Under the pieces are notes generated by a model, which saw nothing but the letters and a program-made list of their open reading frames with translations, had not been told where the DNA came from and searched no databases. From Cyanobacterium sp. Dongsha4 (GTDB lineage Bacteria; Cyanobacteriota; Cyanobacteriia; Cyanobacteriales; Cyanobacteriaceae): a DNA stretch of 64,000 nucleotides. The translations under genes and the position numbers were made by a program. Where the stretch lies: the NCBI RefSeq assembly GCF_036345015.1, contig NZ_CP084098.1, forward strand, positions 1,129,326 to 1,193,325, given 5' to 3'. This document shows, piece after piece, positions 38,277 to 47,695 of this stretch (positions are counted from its first letter, which is position 1; every line of letters begins with the position of its first letter).

Positions 38277-38807
38277 ATGAATACTATTAATATCGGATTA
38301 AGCAAAACAGAAATTCAGGAAGTTGTTAAATTATTAAATCAAAACTTAGCAGATTTCTACCTACTGCAAATCAAAACTAAAAAATACCATTGGGATGTGG
38401 TTGGCCCCCAATTTTTAACTCTCCATGAAATTTGGCAAGGTCAATATGAGATCATTTCAGATAACATAGATAATTGTGCGGAAAGAATTAGAGCTTTAGG
38501 AGAATACCCCATTGGCACGGCACAACTATTTTTAGAAAACACAACTTTGAAAGAACATCCCAGCGACTTACCAAATTCTACAGAAATGGTACAGCGTTTA
38601 GTAATAAACCACGAACATATAATTCGCAACCTTCGTAGGCATATTGATTTATGTTCTCAAAAATTTCATGATGAAGGTACAGCAGATTTCTTAACGGGTA
38701 TTATGGAACAACACGAAGAAATGGCATGGATGTTACGCTCTTTCATTGGTGGTAAAAATATTGAGCCAAGAATCAGAGAGGAGAGAGAATTGATTACAGA
38801 AAGTTAA
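38277..38807 (+). CDS. dps: Dps ferritin-like DNA-binding protein
   Basis: A 176-residue Dps-family dodecameric mini-ferritin that stores iron and uses peroxide as oxidant, protecting DNA. The inter-subunit ferroxidase residues are His38 (KKYHWDVVG), His50 (LTLHEIW), Asp65 and Glu69 (IDNCAERIRALG). The extra C-terminal tail of about 20 residues, IEPRIREERELITES, is longer than in many Dps proteins. No heme-binding Met site like that of DpsA is obvious. Confidence 0.93.
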   Translation: MNTINIGLSKTEIQEVVKLLNQNLADFYLLQIKTKKYHWDVVGPQFLTLHEIWQGQYEIISDNIDNCAERIRALGEYPIGTAQLFLENTTLKEHPSDLPNSTEMVQRLVINHEHIIRNLRRHIDLCSQKFHDEGTADFLTGIMEQHEEMAWMLRSFIGGKNIEPRIREERELITES

Positions 38808-38938
38808 ATTAATCTCAGTTTAGCTTAATCATAAAGTATTGGGGTGTTAGGGTGCTAGTAGGGTATTAGGGAGAATTTTATTAAACATAGCCCCGTCATT
38901 ACCCTTAACCTCATCTAAATGAGAAATCATATCTAAAA

Positions 38939-40279
38939 TCAACAACACTGATGTGATATTCTAAATCCTGCGTGTTGAAAGAAATGAGGACGAAACCAAT
39001 TACGATAATAGAGGGTGGCTTCATAACCATTGGTAGCCCACGAACCACCTTTTAAAAGATAATGACGATTATCAAAAAATGGAGCAGAATAGTCTTGATA
39101 TAGATAATGAGGTTGAAAGTCTGTTAGGGGTGTAAATATATCCGCTAACCATTCCCAGACATTTCCTCTTAAATCGTAAATTCCTACATCACTTTGTGCT
39201 GTTTCTATGCTACCAACAGGGGTAGGGGAAATATATTGTAGGTTGAGGTTATAGTTATTATCATCATCTTGGTTTTTCCTACTAGCTAAGTGCCACTGTG
39301 CCTCACTCATCATGGTACATTTTTGACCTATTTTCTGACTATTATAATTACAAAATGCGATCGCTTCATGATAGTTTACTTCCACAGGAAAATCGAGGGG
39401 TAAATCTATCTCGTCAAACATGAGACGATAACGGTAACTATTTTTATTCAGTATCCAAAATTTAGGATGGGTAACTTGATTTGTTTCTCGCCATTGCCAT
39501 CCTTCTTCTTGCCAATAGTTTGGATTTTGATAACCTCCAGATTCCACAAATTGGAGAAATTCATAGTTAGTAATGGGGTATTTACTGACGGCAAAATCAT
39601 TGACAATTACTTCTCTTGTACCGAAATCAACATCCCAACCGTAGAGATAAGCCTTTTCTGGGTTGCCTAGGTTCACGACTCCTCCTTTGACTGTTATCAT
39701 GGCATTTTCGGGGGGTTTTCCTTTGCTTGAGGCATAATGCCAAGATGAAGGTTTTGCGACTAATTCTACGGGTAATTGTCGTATTAACATAGAGGAAGTT
39801 TCTATGTGTATCCTTTGATGTTCTATCCCCATAATTATCGCCCACCATTGACTTTCTGGAGTTATCGGTAAATCTAGGGGAGTTTTTTCTATTATCTCTA
39901 TTACTTTATTCCGTGCTTGGTGACGATATGCCCACAATGCTTCTACATCATGCCATTGAATAGATGCGATCGCATTTTGTAACTCATCTGGGGTATCTGG
40001 ATCAACTCCCATTTCATATAACTTTTCATAAAGAGGATTAATTCCAGTGTTTAATAAACCAACAATTAGTAATTTATTGATGTAAAATACTGCCGAATGA
40101 CCGAGATAAAAAATAAGAGGATTACGCAGAGAATCAGGGTTTAAATAGAAAGTTTTATCATCTTGAATACTCTTAAATAAACTATCTTCTGTTTTCCAAG
40201 CACTGTTTAAATAATTAATAATTTCTTGTTTTTTACAATTATTTAAAATTAAGTTTTTATGATTATTTGTTAATAACAT
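38939..40279 (-). CDS. OvoA/EgtB-like iron-dependent sulfoxide synthase (no methyltransferase domain)
   Basis: A 446-residue non-heme iron enzyme. An N-terminal DinB-like domain supplies three iron-binding His: His61 (FYLGHSAVF), His154 and His158 (GIEHQRIHIE). The second half is an FGE-sulfatase fold (RGNVWEWLADIF, LKGGSWATNGY). The segment FYLNPDSLRNPLIFYLGHSA closely matches OvoA, the 5-histidylcysteine sulfoxide synthase, but the C-terminal methyltransferase of OvoA is missing. An EgtD-like methyltransferase is encoded at 59.5 kb. It could thus make ergothioneine or desmethylovothiol; substrate cannot be told from sequence. Confidence 0.85.
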   Translation of the reverse strand: MLLTNNHKNLILNNCKKQEIINYLNSAWKTEDSLFKSIQDDKTFYLNPDSLRNPLIFYLGHSAVFYINKLLIVGLLNTGINPLYEKLYEMGVDPDTPDELQNAIASIQWHDVEALWAYRHQARNKVIEIIEKTPLDLPITPESQWWAIIMGIEHQRIHIETSSMLIRQLPVELVAKPSSWHYASSKGKPPENAMITVKGGVVNLGNPEKAYLYGWDVDFGTREVIVNDFAVSKYPITNYEFLQFVESGGYQNPNYWQEEGWQWRETNQVTHPKFWILNKNSYRYRLMFDEIDLPLDFPVEVNYHEAIAFCNYNSQKIGQKCTMMSEAQWHLASRKNQDDDNNYNLNLQYISPTPVGSIETAQSDVGIYDLRGNVWEWLADIFTPLTDFQPHYLYQDYSAPFFDNRHYLLKGGSWATNGYEATLYYRNWFRPHFFQHAGFRISHQCC

Positions 40280-40348
40280 TTTTTGATGATAGGCGAAGAT
40301 GATTGTGTTTCTTCATTATATTGAATCTCAATTCCCAAAAAATTATAT

Positions 40349-41506
40349 TCAAATCAGGTTATTGATTCTTTGCCAATGGAGTTTTTTCTTTTGCTTATCT
40401 TCTCTCCAACGGATTAAATTAGCAGGGGAATTAACCTCTAAACAAGGTAAATTGATGGCTTTTCTTGGTGCATCAGTCACAAGTGCGATCGCATCTTCTA
40501 TATTACAAATACCCCATTCATACAAATTTTGTACTCCCACAAATAAAGGCAAAGTAGTACCAGACAACGTACCATCAGGAAGCCTAGCAGTGCCATTTTT
40601 AACCTCAATAGTACGACTATCCCAAGGATAAATACCATCACCCAAGCCAATGGGGGCTAAAGCATCACTAACGACAAATATCCCTTGATGATAATTACTA
40701 GCTTGTAGAATCAATTTAAGCATAGTCGGACAAACATGATTCCCATCTGCTATCAAACCACAATAAACATGAGGATTAACAATAGCTTCCCCCAATAACC
40801 CCGCCTGTCGATGATGAAGATTAGGCATGGCATTAAAAGCATGAGTAACCATGGATGCCCCTTGCTGAAAAGCAATCATTGCCTCTTCTGCTGTAGCCTG
40901 AGAATGTCCTAAACTTACCACTATGTCCAAAGACTGCAAATAGGGGATAACGTCTTTTTTCTCATCCAATTCAGGAGCAAGAGTAATTATTATCACTACA
41001 TCTGCATATTCTTCTAAAACCATTTTGACGTTATCAAGGGTTAAAGGTAACAGATATTCTGGGGGGTGAGCTCCTCTTTTCTCATAGTTTAAAAAAGGTC
41101 CTTCTAAATGAACTCCAATAATTTCAGCCTCATTTTTTCTTGGTTTTTCCCGTTTAAACTCTTGAATAACCTTGAGAGATTGATGAATTTTTTCAACAGA
41201 AGTGGTGACAATAGTGGGTAAAAATTGATCTACTCCTGTTGACCACAAATAAGCACAAATATCATGTAATTTATCTATATCATCAAAACAAAGATCAGGA
41301 AAAGCTAATCCCAATCCGCCATTAATTTGTAAATCAACTCCCCCTAAAGAAAGATAATCTCCTTCTAAATCCAAATCTGAATTAGTGTCTAAATGAGAGG
41401 GTTGTATGGATTTTATTTTACCATTCTCAATCACTAGAGTTTGCAAGTCAGAATAACCTACTAGCCTCCCGTTAGTGATGATAAAGCTAGTTTTTGTAAA
41501 TGTCAT
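40349..41506 (-). CDS. nagA: N-acetylglucosamine-6-phosphate deacetylase
   Basis: A 385-residue amidohydrolase. Metal and substrate residues are in GVHLEGPFLN, the His of VVSLGHSQAT, THAFNAMPNLHHRQAG and the catalytic Asp of FVVSDALAP. It produces glucosamine-6-phosphate from cell-wall or chitin-type sugars. The usual partner nagB is not nearby. It is divergent from the bifunctional nuclease gene. Confidence 0.94.
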   Translation of the reverse strand: MTFTKTSFIITNGRLVGYSDLQTLVIENGKIKSIQPSHLDTNSDLDLEGDYLSLGGVDLQINGGLGLAFPDLCFDDIDKLHDICAYLWSTGVDQFLPTIVTTSVEKIHQSLKVIQEFKREKPRKNEAEIIGVHLEGPFLNYEKRGAHPPEYLLPLTLDNVKMVLEEYADVVIIITLAPELDEKKDVIPYLQSLDIVVSLGHSQATAEEAMIAFQQGASMVTHAFNAMPNLHHRQAGLLGEAIVNPHVYCGLIADGNHVCPTMLKLILQASNYHQGIFVVSDALAPIGLGDGIYPWDSRTIEVKNGTARLPDGTLSGTTLPLFVGVQNLYEWGICNIEDAIALVTDAPRKAINLPCLEVNSPANLIRWREDKQKKKLHWQRINNLI

Positions 41507-41570
41507 ACTTTATTTTTTATGAATAGTTTATAAGAATAGGTTTTCAAGAATTATGAATGAATAATTAAAT

Positions 41571-41601
41571 AACTCTGAACCCTGAACTCCAAACTCTGAA
41601 C
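41571..41601. repeat. Degenerate AACTCTG/AACTCCA heptamers
   Basis: About four imperfect heptamers of the AACTCCG family in the nagA-nuclease gap. Confidence 0.6.
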
Positions 41602-41688
41602 TATCTCAAATTTTTGGTCAAACTTGGTACAAAATGCAATTATAATGGAATTATTGACCTGCTAAAATTCTTTTCGAGGAATAAATCA

Positions 41689-42192
41689 ATGATTGAAATG
41701 AAAGTGGCGGCGATCGCACTTGATGCTATTAGTAGGAGTCCGATCATTCTCTTAAAGGATGCTACAGAACGCCGTGCATTGCCAATATATATCGGACAGG
41801 ATCAAGCAAGGTCAATTATTGGGGCATTAGAACAACAGGTTTCCCCCCGTCCTTTAACTCATGATTTAGTGGTTAATATTCTTTCTGCTTGGAATTTAAG
41901 ACTTGATCGCATTATTATTAATGCTTTAGAAGATAACACATTTTATGCTCTTTTATGTCTCAAAGGCGGGGAATTAGAACAGCAAATCGATTGTCGTCCC
42001 AGTGATGCGATCGCCCTTGCCTTACGTGCTGGTTGTCCTATTTGGGTGATGGAAGAAGTAGTGTTAGATGCTTCAATTCCTGTTGATCGGGATGCAGACG
42101 AGGAAGAAAGAGAGGCATTTCGAGATTTTGTTTCCAATTTAAGCCCTGAAGAATTAATCCGTCGAGCCAGAAAAAGCAACAGCGAAGATTAA
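41689..42192 (+). CDS. Bifunctional nuclease family protein (DUF151)
   Basis: A 167-residue protein of the DUF151/BFN family, whose plant members have RNase and DNase activity. Family motifs are LPIYIGQDQARSIIGALEQQ and CRPSDAIALALRAGCPIWV. The start at 41689 (MIEMKVAAIALDAISRSPII) has a GAGGA ribosome site 9 bp upstream; the longer frame from 41614 adds a non-homologous 25 residues. In cyanobacteria function is untested. It is followed after 29 bp by the reductase gene. Confidence 0.9.
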   Translation: MIEMKVAAIALDAISRSPIILLKDATERRALPIYIGQDQARSIIGALEQQVSPRPLTHDLVVNILSAWNLRLDRIIINALEDNTFYALLCLKGGELEQQIDCRPSDAIALALRAGCPIWVMEEVVLDASIPVDRDADEEEREAFRDFVSNLSPEELIRRARKSNSED

Positions 42193-42221
42193 GAAAGGGC
42201 AAAGGGCAAAGGTAATTAACA

Positions 42222-43349
42222 ATGAAATATCGCCGTTTTGGCAAAACAGAACTAAATATATCCGTGTTTTCCCTCGGTTTAATGCGTTGTTGCTATAGTC
42301 AATCTCAGTTATTGTCAACGGTAGCAAAAGCCTTTGAGTTAGGTATTAATCATTTAGAATTAGCAAGAGGATATGGTAACAGCGAAGCCTATTTAGGTCA
42401 TGCTTTAAGGGAGTTAAATATTCCCCGTGAAAAAGTTATTATTACAACTAAATTAACCCCCCATGAAGATAAAAATACTTTTAATCAATGGTTAGATGAG
42501 TCTCTTTTGAATCTACAAACTGATTATATAGATTGTCTTGCTATTCACGGAATAAATACACCATTACACTTAGATTTAATACAAAAAACAGATTTTTTAG
42601 AAATATTAACTAAGGCAAAAAATGAAGGAAAAATTAAACATATTGGCTTTTCTAGTCATGGCAGTTTAGAGCTAATTAAAGAAGCAATTTTAACTAATTT
42701 GTTTGAATTTATTAATATCCATTATTATTATTTTTTTCAACGTAATTATTCAGCATTAGAATTAGCAAAAAAACTAGATTTAGGAGTATTTATTATTTCC
42801 CCAGCCGACAAAGGAGGGCTTCTATATCAACCCTCTCCGAAATTAGAAAACCTTTGTAAACCTTTTTCTCCTCTACATCTAACTTATCGCTTTTTACTGT
42901 GCGATCGCCGTATTTCAACCCTAAGTCTAGGTGCTAGTAACCCAGAAGAATTAATTTATCCTCTCACAATTGCCGACAAAGATGAACCCTTAAATAAGGA
43001 AGAAATAGACACATTTAACCATATAGAAAATACCCTTAAGCAAACTCTAAAAACAGATCATTGCTCTCAATGTTATCAATGTCTTCCTTGCCCCGAAAAT
43101 ATTAATATTCCTGAAATCTTGAGATTACGAAATTTAGGAGTTGGCTTAGAAATGACAGAATATGCAAAATATCGCTATCAAATGTTTGAAAATGCAGGAC
43201 ATTGGTTTTGGGGGAGAAAAGGAGATAAATGTACTGAATGCGGTGAATGTTTACCAAAATGCCCAGAAAAACTCAATATACCCGCATTATTAGCCGATAG
43301 TCATGATCGCTTGAAAGGGAGTGCAAGAAGACGTTTATGGGAAAGCTGA
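42222..43349 (+). CDS. Aldo/keto reductase with C-terminal 4Fe-4S domain
   Basis: A 375-residue two-part enzyme. The N-terminal 270 residues are an aldo/keto reductase barrel (FGKTELNISVFSLGLMRCCY, catalytic Tyr in LARGYGNSEAYLG and Lys in VIITTKL). The C-terminal part has two ferredoxin-type clusters of Cys: CSQCYQCLPCPENINIP and CTECGECLPKCPEKLNIP. This fused type is found in cyanobacteria; its redox partner and substrate are not established. It may be co-transcribed with the nuclease gene upstream (29-bp gap). Confidence 0.93.
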   Translation: MKYRRFGKTELNISVFSLGLMRCCYSQSQLLSTVAKAFELGINHLELARGYGNSEAYLGHALRELNIPREKVIITTKLTPHEDKNTFNQWLDESLLNLQTDYIDCLAIHGINTPLHLDLIQKTDFLEILTKAKNEGKIKHIGFSSHGSLELIKEAILTNLFEFINIHYYYFFQRNYSALELAKKLDLGVFIISPADKGGLLYQPSPKLENLCKPFSPLHLTYRFLLCDRRISTLSLGASNPEELIYPLTIADKDEPLNKEEIDTFNHIENTLKQTLKTDHCSQCYQCLPCPENINIPEILRLRNLGVGLEMTEYAKYRYQMFENAGHWFWGRKGDKCTECGECLPKCPEKLNIPALLADSHDRLKGSARRRLWES

Positions 43350-43458
43350 AATATTTAGGTTTTAGAGACAGAAAAATCAGTGATGATTAACAATGGAATT
43401 AGATGGGAGGTTGGAATGTCGAAGAATTGGGGTATTGGGATGTCAGGGAAAAGTTAAT

Positions 43459-43620
43459 TAACCTCAGTTTTGGATAAGAAAACAGGCAGATAGTAAGCTG
43501 AATATAGCAAACCATCAACTAACTACTGCCCTATGTTTAATTTAGATTATTTATTTTGTCATGTCGATGATTTCTGCCAACAATTTGAACCTCAATCCTC
43601 TTTTATAACTCCAAACTCAG
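43459..43620 (+). pseudogene. IS982-type transposase N-terminal remnant with end sequence
   Basis: The ATG at 43533 opens MFNLDYLFCHVDDFCQQFEP, which resembles the start of IS982-family transposases; after about 20 residues the frame diverges and stops at 43667, already inside the 3' end of cofH. Upstream, TAACCTCAGTTTTGGATAA (43459-43477) resembles the terminal repeats of the MITE at 31 kb. The rest of the insertion sequence is gone. Identification is from memory of the family. Confidence 0.6.
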
Positions 43621-44754
43621 TTAAAGTAAGGTATAAAGGGTATTTCTTTGACGGGAAGGACGATTAATAGATGCGATCGCATCTTGTATTTCTTGAACTT
43701 CTAAACAAGTACCGCCTTTCGCACCAGCCATAGTGGTAATATGTTCTTCCATCAGAGTGCCACCAATATCATTACAACCCCATGAAAGAGCTTCAATAGC
43801 ACCATGTAAACCCAATTTAACCCAACTGGGCTGATGATTGGGGATAATATCACCGAGGAATAAACGGGCAACTGCTGTTAACTTGAGAGTGGCATCTAAA
43901 TCTGGTTGGATTTTACCGACTCTTTTTCTCAAGGGTTGAGGGGCGTATTCTCCCACGAAAGGTAATAAAATAAACTCTGTAATTCTGGCAGGATAACCTT
44001 TTTCTAAAGCTAACTCTTGAAGCGATCGAACTTTTGTTAAATGTAACATTTCCTGCTCATAAGTTTCAACATGACCACATAGCATTGTGCTAGTAGTATA
44101 TAACCCCCAACGATGTGCTTTAGAAATAATATCCATCCATGTCTGAGTATCTATTTTTTCAGGACAAATAATTTTTCGCACAGTATCATCTAAAACTTCA
44201 GCCGCCGTACCTGGTAAAGAATTGACTCCCCCATCACGCAAGGCAACGATGACATCATCATAGCTCAAACCGTCCTCACGGGCGATAAACTGTACTTCTT
44301 GGGGGGAGAAAGCGTGTAAATGCAGTTGAGGAAAAGATTTTTTGATTTCACCAATAAGTTTTAAATAGTATTTCAAACTGCTACCATCAACCTTTGCCAA
44401 AGGATTTAAACCCCCCTGCATACAAATTTCCGTTGCTCCCTTTTCCACCGCTAACGATGACTTAGCTATAATATCTTCAATTTCTAGCCAAAAAGCCCCT
44501 TCTTCTCCTTGATCACGACGAAAAGCACAAAAACTACAATGTTGCTCACAAATATTCGTGAAATTAATATTACGGTTAATTACGTAGGTGACAGTATCCC
44601 CTACTTGTTGATGTCTCATTTCATCAGCAGTGTTTTGTAACCATTGTTTATTCTCCTGACGATTTGATTGAAGCACCCTTACACCCTCGGAGAAAGAAAT
44701 AAAAGGAGAAACCGTCTTTAAAACCATAAACTTTGCACCAATGAAGATAAGCAA
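43621..44754 (-). CDS. cofH: FO synthase subunit CofH (radical SAM)
   Basis: A 377-residue radical SAM enzyme that with CofG makes the deazaflavin FO from tyrosine and a flavin precursor. The iron-sulfur motif [10 protein letters not shown] near residue 70 is followed by [13 protein letters not shown], a CofH mark. [20 protein letters not shown] and [15 protein letters not shown] are also characteristic. In cyanobacteria FO serves as antenna of a DNA photolyase. CofG is not in the window. The 3' end is beside the transposase remnant. Confidence 0.92.
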   Translation of the reverse strand: MLIFIGAKFMVLKTVSPFISFSEGVRVLQSNRQENKQWLQNTADEMRHQQVGDTVTYVINRNINFTNICEQHCSFCAFRRDQGEEGAFWLEIEDIIAKSSLAVEKGATEICMQGGLNPLAKVDGSSLKYYLKLIGEIKKSFPQLHLHAFSPQEVQFIAREDGLSYDDVIVALRDGGVNSLPGTAAEVLDDTVRKIICPEKIDTQTWMDIISKAHRWGLYTTSTMLCGHVETYEQEMLHLTKVRSLQELALEKGYPARITEFILLPFVGEYAPQPLRKRVGKIQPDLDATLKLTAVARLFLGDIIPNHQPSWVKLGLHGAIEALSWGCNDIGGTLMEEHITTMAGAKGGTCLEVQEIQDAIASINRPSRQRNTLYTLL

Positions 44755-45009
44755 TCATATAAATATTAACCTACCTAAGTTCAATAACATCCCCCAATCT
44801 CGAAATTGCCAATATTTCTAATTTCGTAAAAAAGCATTTTGCCCATATTTTTACAACCACCCTAAAATGCAATTAAAACATAAATATAATGCAATTTTAA
44901 AATCATGCAATTATCGCAAATGATATTATAAAAACTGATGCATAATAATCTATCTGTTTAGATTAACTAATCAAATATAGCTAGATAACTATTTAGAAAA
45001 ATAATAACC

Positions 45010-45645
45010 ATGAGTCAAATTTGTCCCAAATCTGTCAATATAATCCCTCAAATTATCGATGTTTTAAGTAGAGGAGAAATTGTCGTTTTACATACAGATA
45101 TTGTTTATATCTTTTTAGCCAATGGTTTAAACGAAAATTCAGCAAGTAAGATTCATGAGTTAAAACGATGGAATCCCAGAAAACCTCTAGTTTTGCTTTC
45201 TAACCAAGAGAGAATTTCTGAATATAGCAATTTAACTAAAGACGCTCAAATATTAGTTAATCAATTTCCCTACCCGATTAGTGTGATTATCCCTCACCGC
45301 AATAATTTACCTGAAACGGTAACGGCTGGCCATAATACTATTTTCGTTTCTTGTCCTGATGATTTTATTTATAATCTAGTGAATAGATGTCCTTTTCCGA
45401 TTGTTTCTGGTACAGCAAGTTTGGGGGGTGACTATCGAGCAGTAAATGCAAAAACTGCACAAGACTTATTTGGTAAGGAAGTAAGTTTAATTGTCGATGG
45501 GGGTAAACCTAAATATGGCATTAGAACCACTTTAATTGATTGTAGTTTACCGCTACCAACGATTATGAATTTCGGCATTATTTCCTATGATGATTTACGC
45601 CCTTTAATACCTCATATCGAGTTACCTTCTCATTTGCGTAAATAA
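45010..45645 (+). CDS. Divergent YrdC/Sua5 (TsaC-like) protein
   Basis: A 211-residue YrdC fold, related to the L-threonylcarbamoyladenylate synthases used in tRNA t6A. The usual P-T-D-T-V-Y-G-L start reads HTDIVYIFLANG, and the KxRPxxKPL motif reads KRWNPRKPLV. The STxVD-type motif reads IRTTLID and the S-A-N-type motif SGTASLGGDY. The family is recognisable but key residues are changed, so it may be a paralogue with another role, as for YciO. tsaE, another t6A gene, lies at 62.0 kb. Confidence 0.75.
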   Translation: MSQICPKSVNIIPQIIDVLSRGEIVVLHTDIVYIFLANGLNENSASKIHELKRWNPRKPLVLLSNQERISEYSNLTKDAQILVNQFPYPISVIIPHRNNLPETVTAGHNTIFVSCPDDFIYNLVNRCPFPIVSGTASLGGDYRAVNAKTAQDLFGKEVSLIVDGGKPKYGIRTTLIDCSLPLPTIMNFGIISYDDLRPLIPHIELPSHLRK

Positions 45646-45727
45646 CCTGAATTTATCTGATAAGAGAAGGGGTAAGGGCAGGTTTGACAGTTTGACAGTT
45701 CAACAGTCCAACAGATTCAAGAAGAGC

Positions 45728-46546
45728 TTAACCAAATCTACCGCTAACATAATCTCTAGTGGCTTCTTCACGGGGATCACTAAAGATTTTTTCAGTGCGA
45801 TCGAACTCTACCAAATAACCGATTTTGTTACCCTTATCCCCAATAGCTTCAGCATTAAAAAATGCAGTCATATCAGCAACTCTAGTGGCTTGTTGCATAT
45901 TGTGAGTAACAATAACAATGGTATAATTTTCTTTAAGTTCGTGCATTAGTTCCTCAATTTTCAGAGTGGAAATGGGGTCTAAAGCAGAACAGGGTTCATC
46001 CATTAATACTACTTCGGGTTGAGCGGCAATGGTACGGGCAATACAAAGCCTTTGCTGTTGCCCTCCTGAAAGGGAAAAGCCACTTTCTCCCAATTTGTCT
46101 TTTACCTCATCCCACAATACAGCACGGCGTAAAGAAGTTTCAACTAACTCGTCCATATCTCCTTTATAACCATTAATTCTCGCACCGTAGGCAATATTAT
46201 CATAGATAGTTTTTGGGAAAGGATTAGGACGTTGAAATACCATACCAATTCTTTTTCTCACTTCCACAGGGTCAATATCTTTATGGTATAAATCCTGTCC
46301 GTGATAGGTAACTCTACCTTTTAATTTAAAAGAACTAATTAAGTCGTTGAGACGGTTTAAACATCTCAAAATGGTACTTTTACCGCACCCCGAAGGACCA
46401 ATAAAAGCAGTAATTTGATTTTTGGCAATGTCGAGGTTAACGCTTCTAACTGCTTTATAAGTGCCATAGTATATATCAACATCCCTTAATTGCAATACAG
46501 GTTCTGGTTGTTGATATTCTTCTTGATTCTTGTAAGATTCTTCCAT
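45728..46546 (-). CDS. pstB: Phosphate ABC transporter ATPase PstB
   Basis: A 272-residue ATPase energising phosphate import. It shows Walker [10 protein letters not shown], the signature [13 protein letters not shown] and Walker [15 protein letters not shown]. The N-terminal 15 residues before the conserved core are a short extension. It is last in the minus-strand pstS-pstC-pstA-pstB set. No phoU follows within view. Confidence 0.97.
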   Translation of the reverse strand: MEESYKNQEEYQQPEPVLQLRDVDIYYGTYKAVRSVNLDIAKNQITAFIGPSGCGKSTILRCLNRLNDLISSFKLKGRVTYHGQDLYHKDIDPVEVRKRIGMVFQRPNPFPKTIYDNIAYGARINGYKGDMDELVETSLRRAVLWDEVKDKLGESGFSLSGGQQQRLCIARTIAAQPEVVLMDEPCSALDPISTLKIEELMHELKENYTIVIVTHNMQQATRVADMTAFFNAEAIGDKGNKIGYLVEFDRTEKIFSDPREEATRDYVSGRFG

Positions 46547-46623
46547 TGTTTTTTCTCTCTAGTTAGGTTTTGGGTGATGATAGGGATTAAATTCTAAAGG
46601 GTAATTTCTAATTTATTACGGAA

Positions 46624-47508
46624 TTAATAAACTTTTTTACGGGTTACTAAACGAGCGATAATGCTAGTTCCCAATACTAAAAAGACTAAAATTAACGATC
46701 CAGCCCATGCTAATTCTTGTTGGGGTTTAAAGGGGAGAATAGCAAAGTTATAAACTAATACTGATAAGGTGGCAATGGGTTCGAGTAAACCTTGGAAAGA
46801 AACATTAGGCCAGAAATTAGAGAATAACGCGGTGAAAATTAAGGGGGCTGTTTCTCCTGCCGCTCGTGCGATCGCAAGGGTTACACCTGTAACGATACCG
46901 GGTAAAGCCGCAGGTAATACTATTTTAATTACAGTTTGATAGTTATAAGCCCCAACTCCTAAAGCCGCCCAACGCACCTCTTGAGGAACAATTTTTAAGG
47001 CTTCATCAGTAGTACGGATAATGGTAGGTAACATTAATACGGCTAAAGCAACACCCCCAGCCACAGAGGAAAAACCCACGATACCGCTAGAAACCAATAA
47101 ACCAAAAGCGAAAACCCCAGCGATAATTGAGGGTACACCACTTAAAACATTAGTCGCAAAACGAATGCTTAAAGCTAATTTATTGTTCCCGCTAAACTCC
47201 GATAAATATACTGCCGCTAATACTCCAATGGGTACAGCGATAATAGTGGCAATTCCGACTACTACTAAAGTTCCAATTAAAGCGTTGGCAATTCCTCCCT
47301 CACTTAATCCTGGAGGTGGAGGTAGTTGGGTAAATAAGTTAGTGTTCAAACGGCTAAAACCTTGAATAATTACAAAGTAAAGCACTGCAAATAAGGGTAT
47401 AACCGTACAAATTAAACATAGAGCGGAAATTCCAGTCATAATTGAGCCAAAAACTGCTCTTTTACTCGATGGATTTCTTTTTAGACTGCCAATAGTTGAT
47501 GCTGTCAT
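46624..47508 (-). CDS. pstA: Phosphate ABC transporter permease PstA
   Basis: A 294-residue membrane subunit with six membrane segments. PstA features are YFVIIQGFSRLNTNLFTQLP near the start and the EAA loop RWAALGVGAYNYQTVIKIVL. It is 77 bp upstream of pstB and 187 bp downstream of pstC, the latter gap filled with heptamer repeats. Confidence 0.95.
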   Translation of the reverse strand: MTASTIGSLKRNPSSKRAVFGSIMTGISALCLICTVIPLFAVLYFVIIQGFSRLNTNLFTQLPPPPGLSEGGIANALIGTLVVVGIATIIAVPIGVLAAVYLSEFSGNNKLALSIRFATNVLSGVPSIIAGVFAFGLLVSSGIVGFSSVAGGVALAVLMLPTIIRTTDEALKIVPQEVRWAALGVGAYNYQTVIKIVLPAALPGIVTGVTLAIARAAGETAPLIFTALFSNFWPNVSFQGLLEPIATLSVLVYNFAILPFKPQQELAWAGSLILVFLVLGTSIIARLVTRKKVY

Positions 47509-47651
47509 AAGTGTTTTTGAATAAAAATAGAAAGTTACAATAAAAATTAAGGTGTCAGGTGTCAGGTTTTAGATATTTTTTCACTCTCCCCACTCCCTAC
47601 TCCCCATTCCACAAGGGTTGAATATATTCAACCTCAACCCCTACTCACTCT

Positions 47652-47690
47652 TAACTCCGAACTCCGAACCCCGAACTCCGAACCCTGAAC
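47652..47690. repeat. AACTCCG heptamer array between pstC and pstA
   Basis: Five to six AACTCCG-type units (with AACCCCG and AACCCTG variants) lie inside the pst cluster just past the pstC stop. Confidence 0.85.
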
Positions 47691-47695
47691 TATGA

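Noticed and set aside
40299-40631. Plus-strand frame opposite the nagA 3' end
   Set aside because: It lies on the opposite strand of a conserved enzyme and its codon pattern mirrors that gene.
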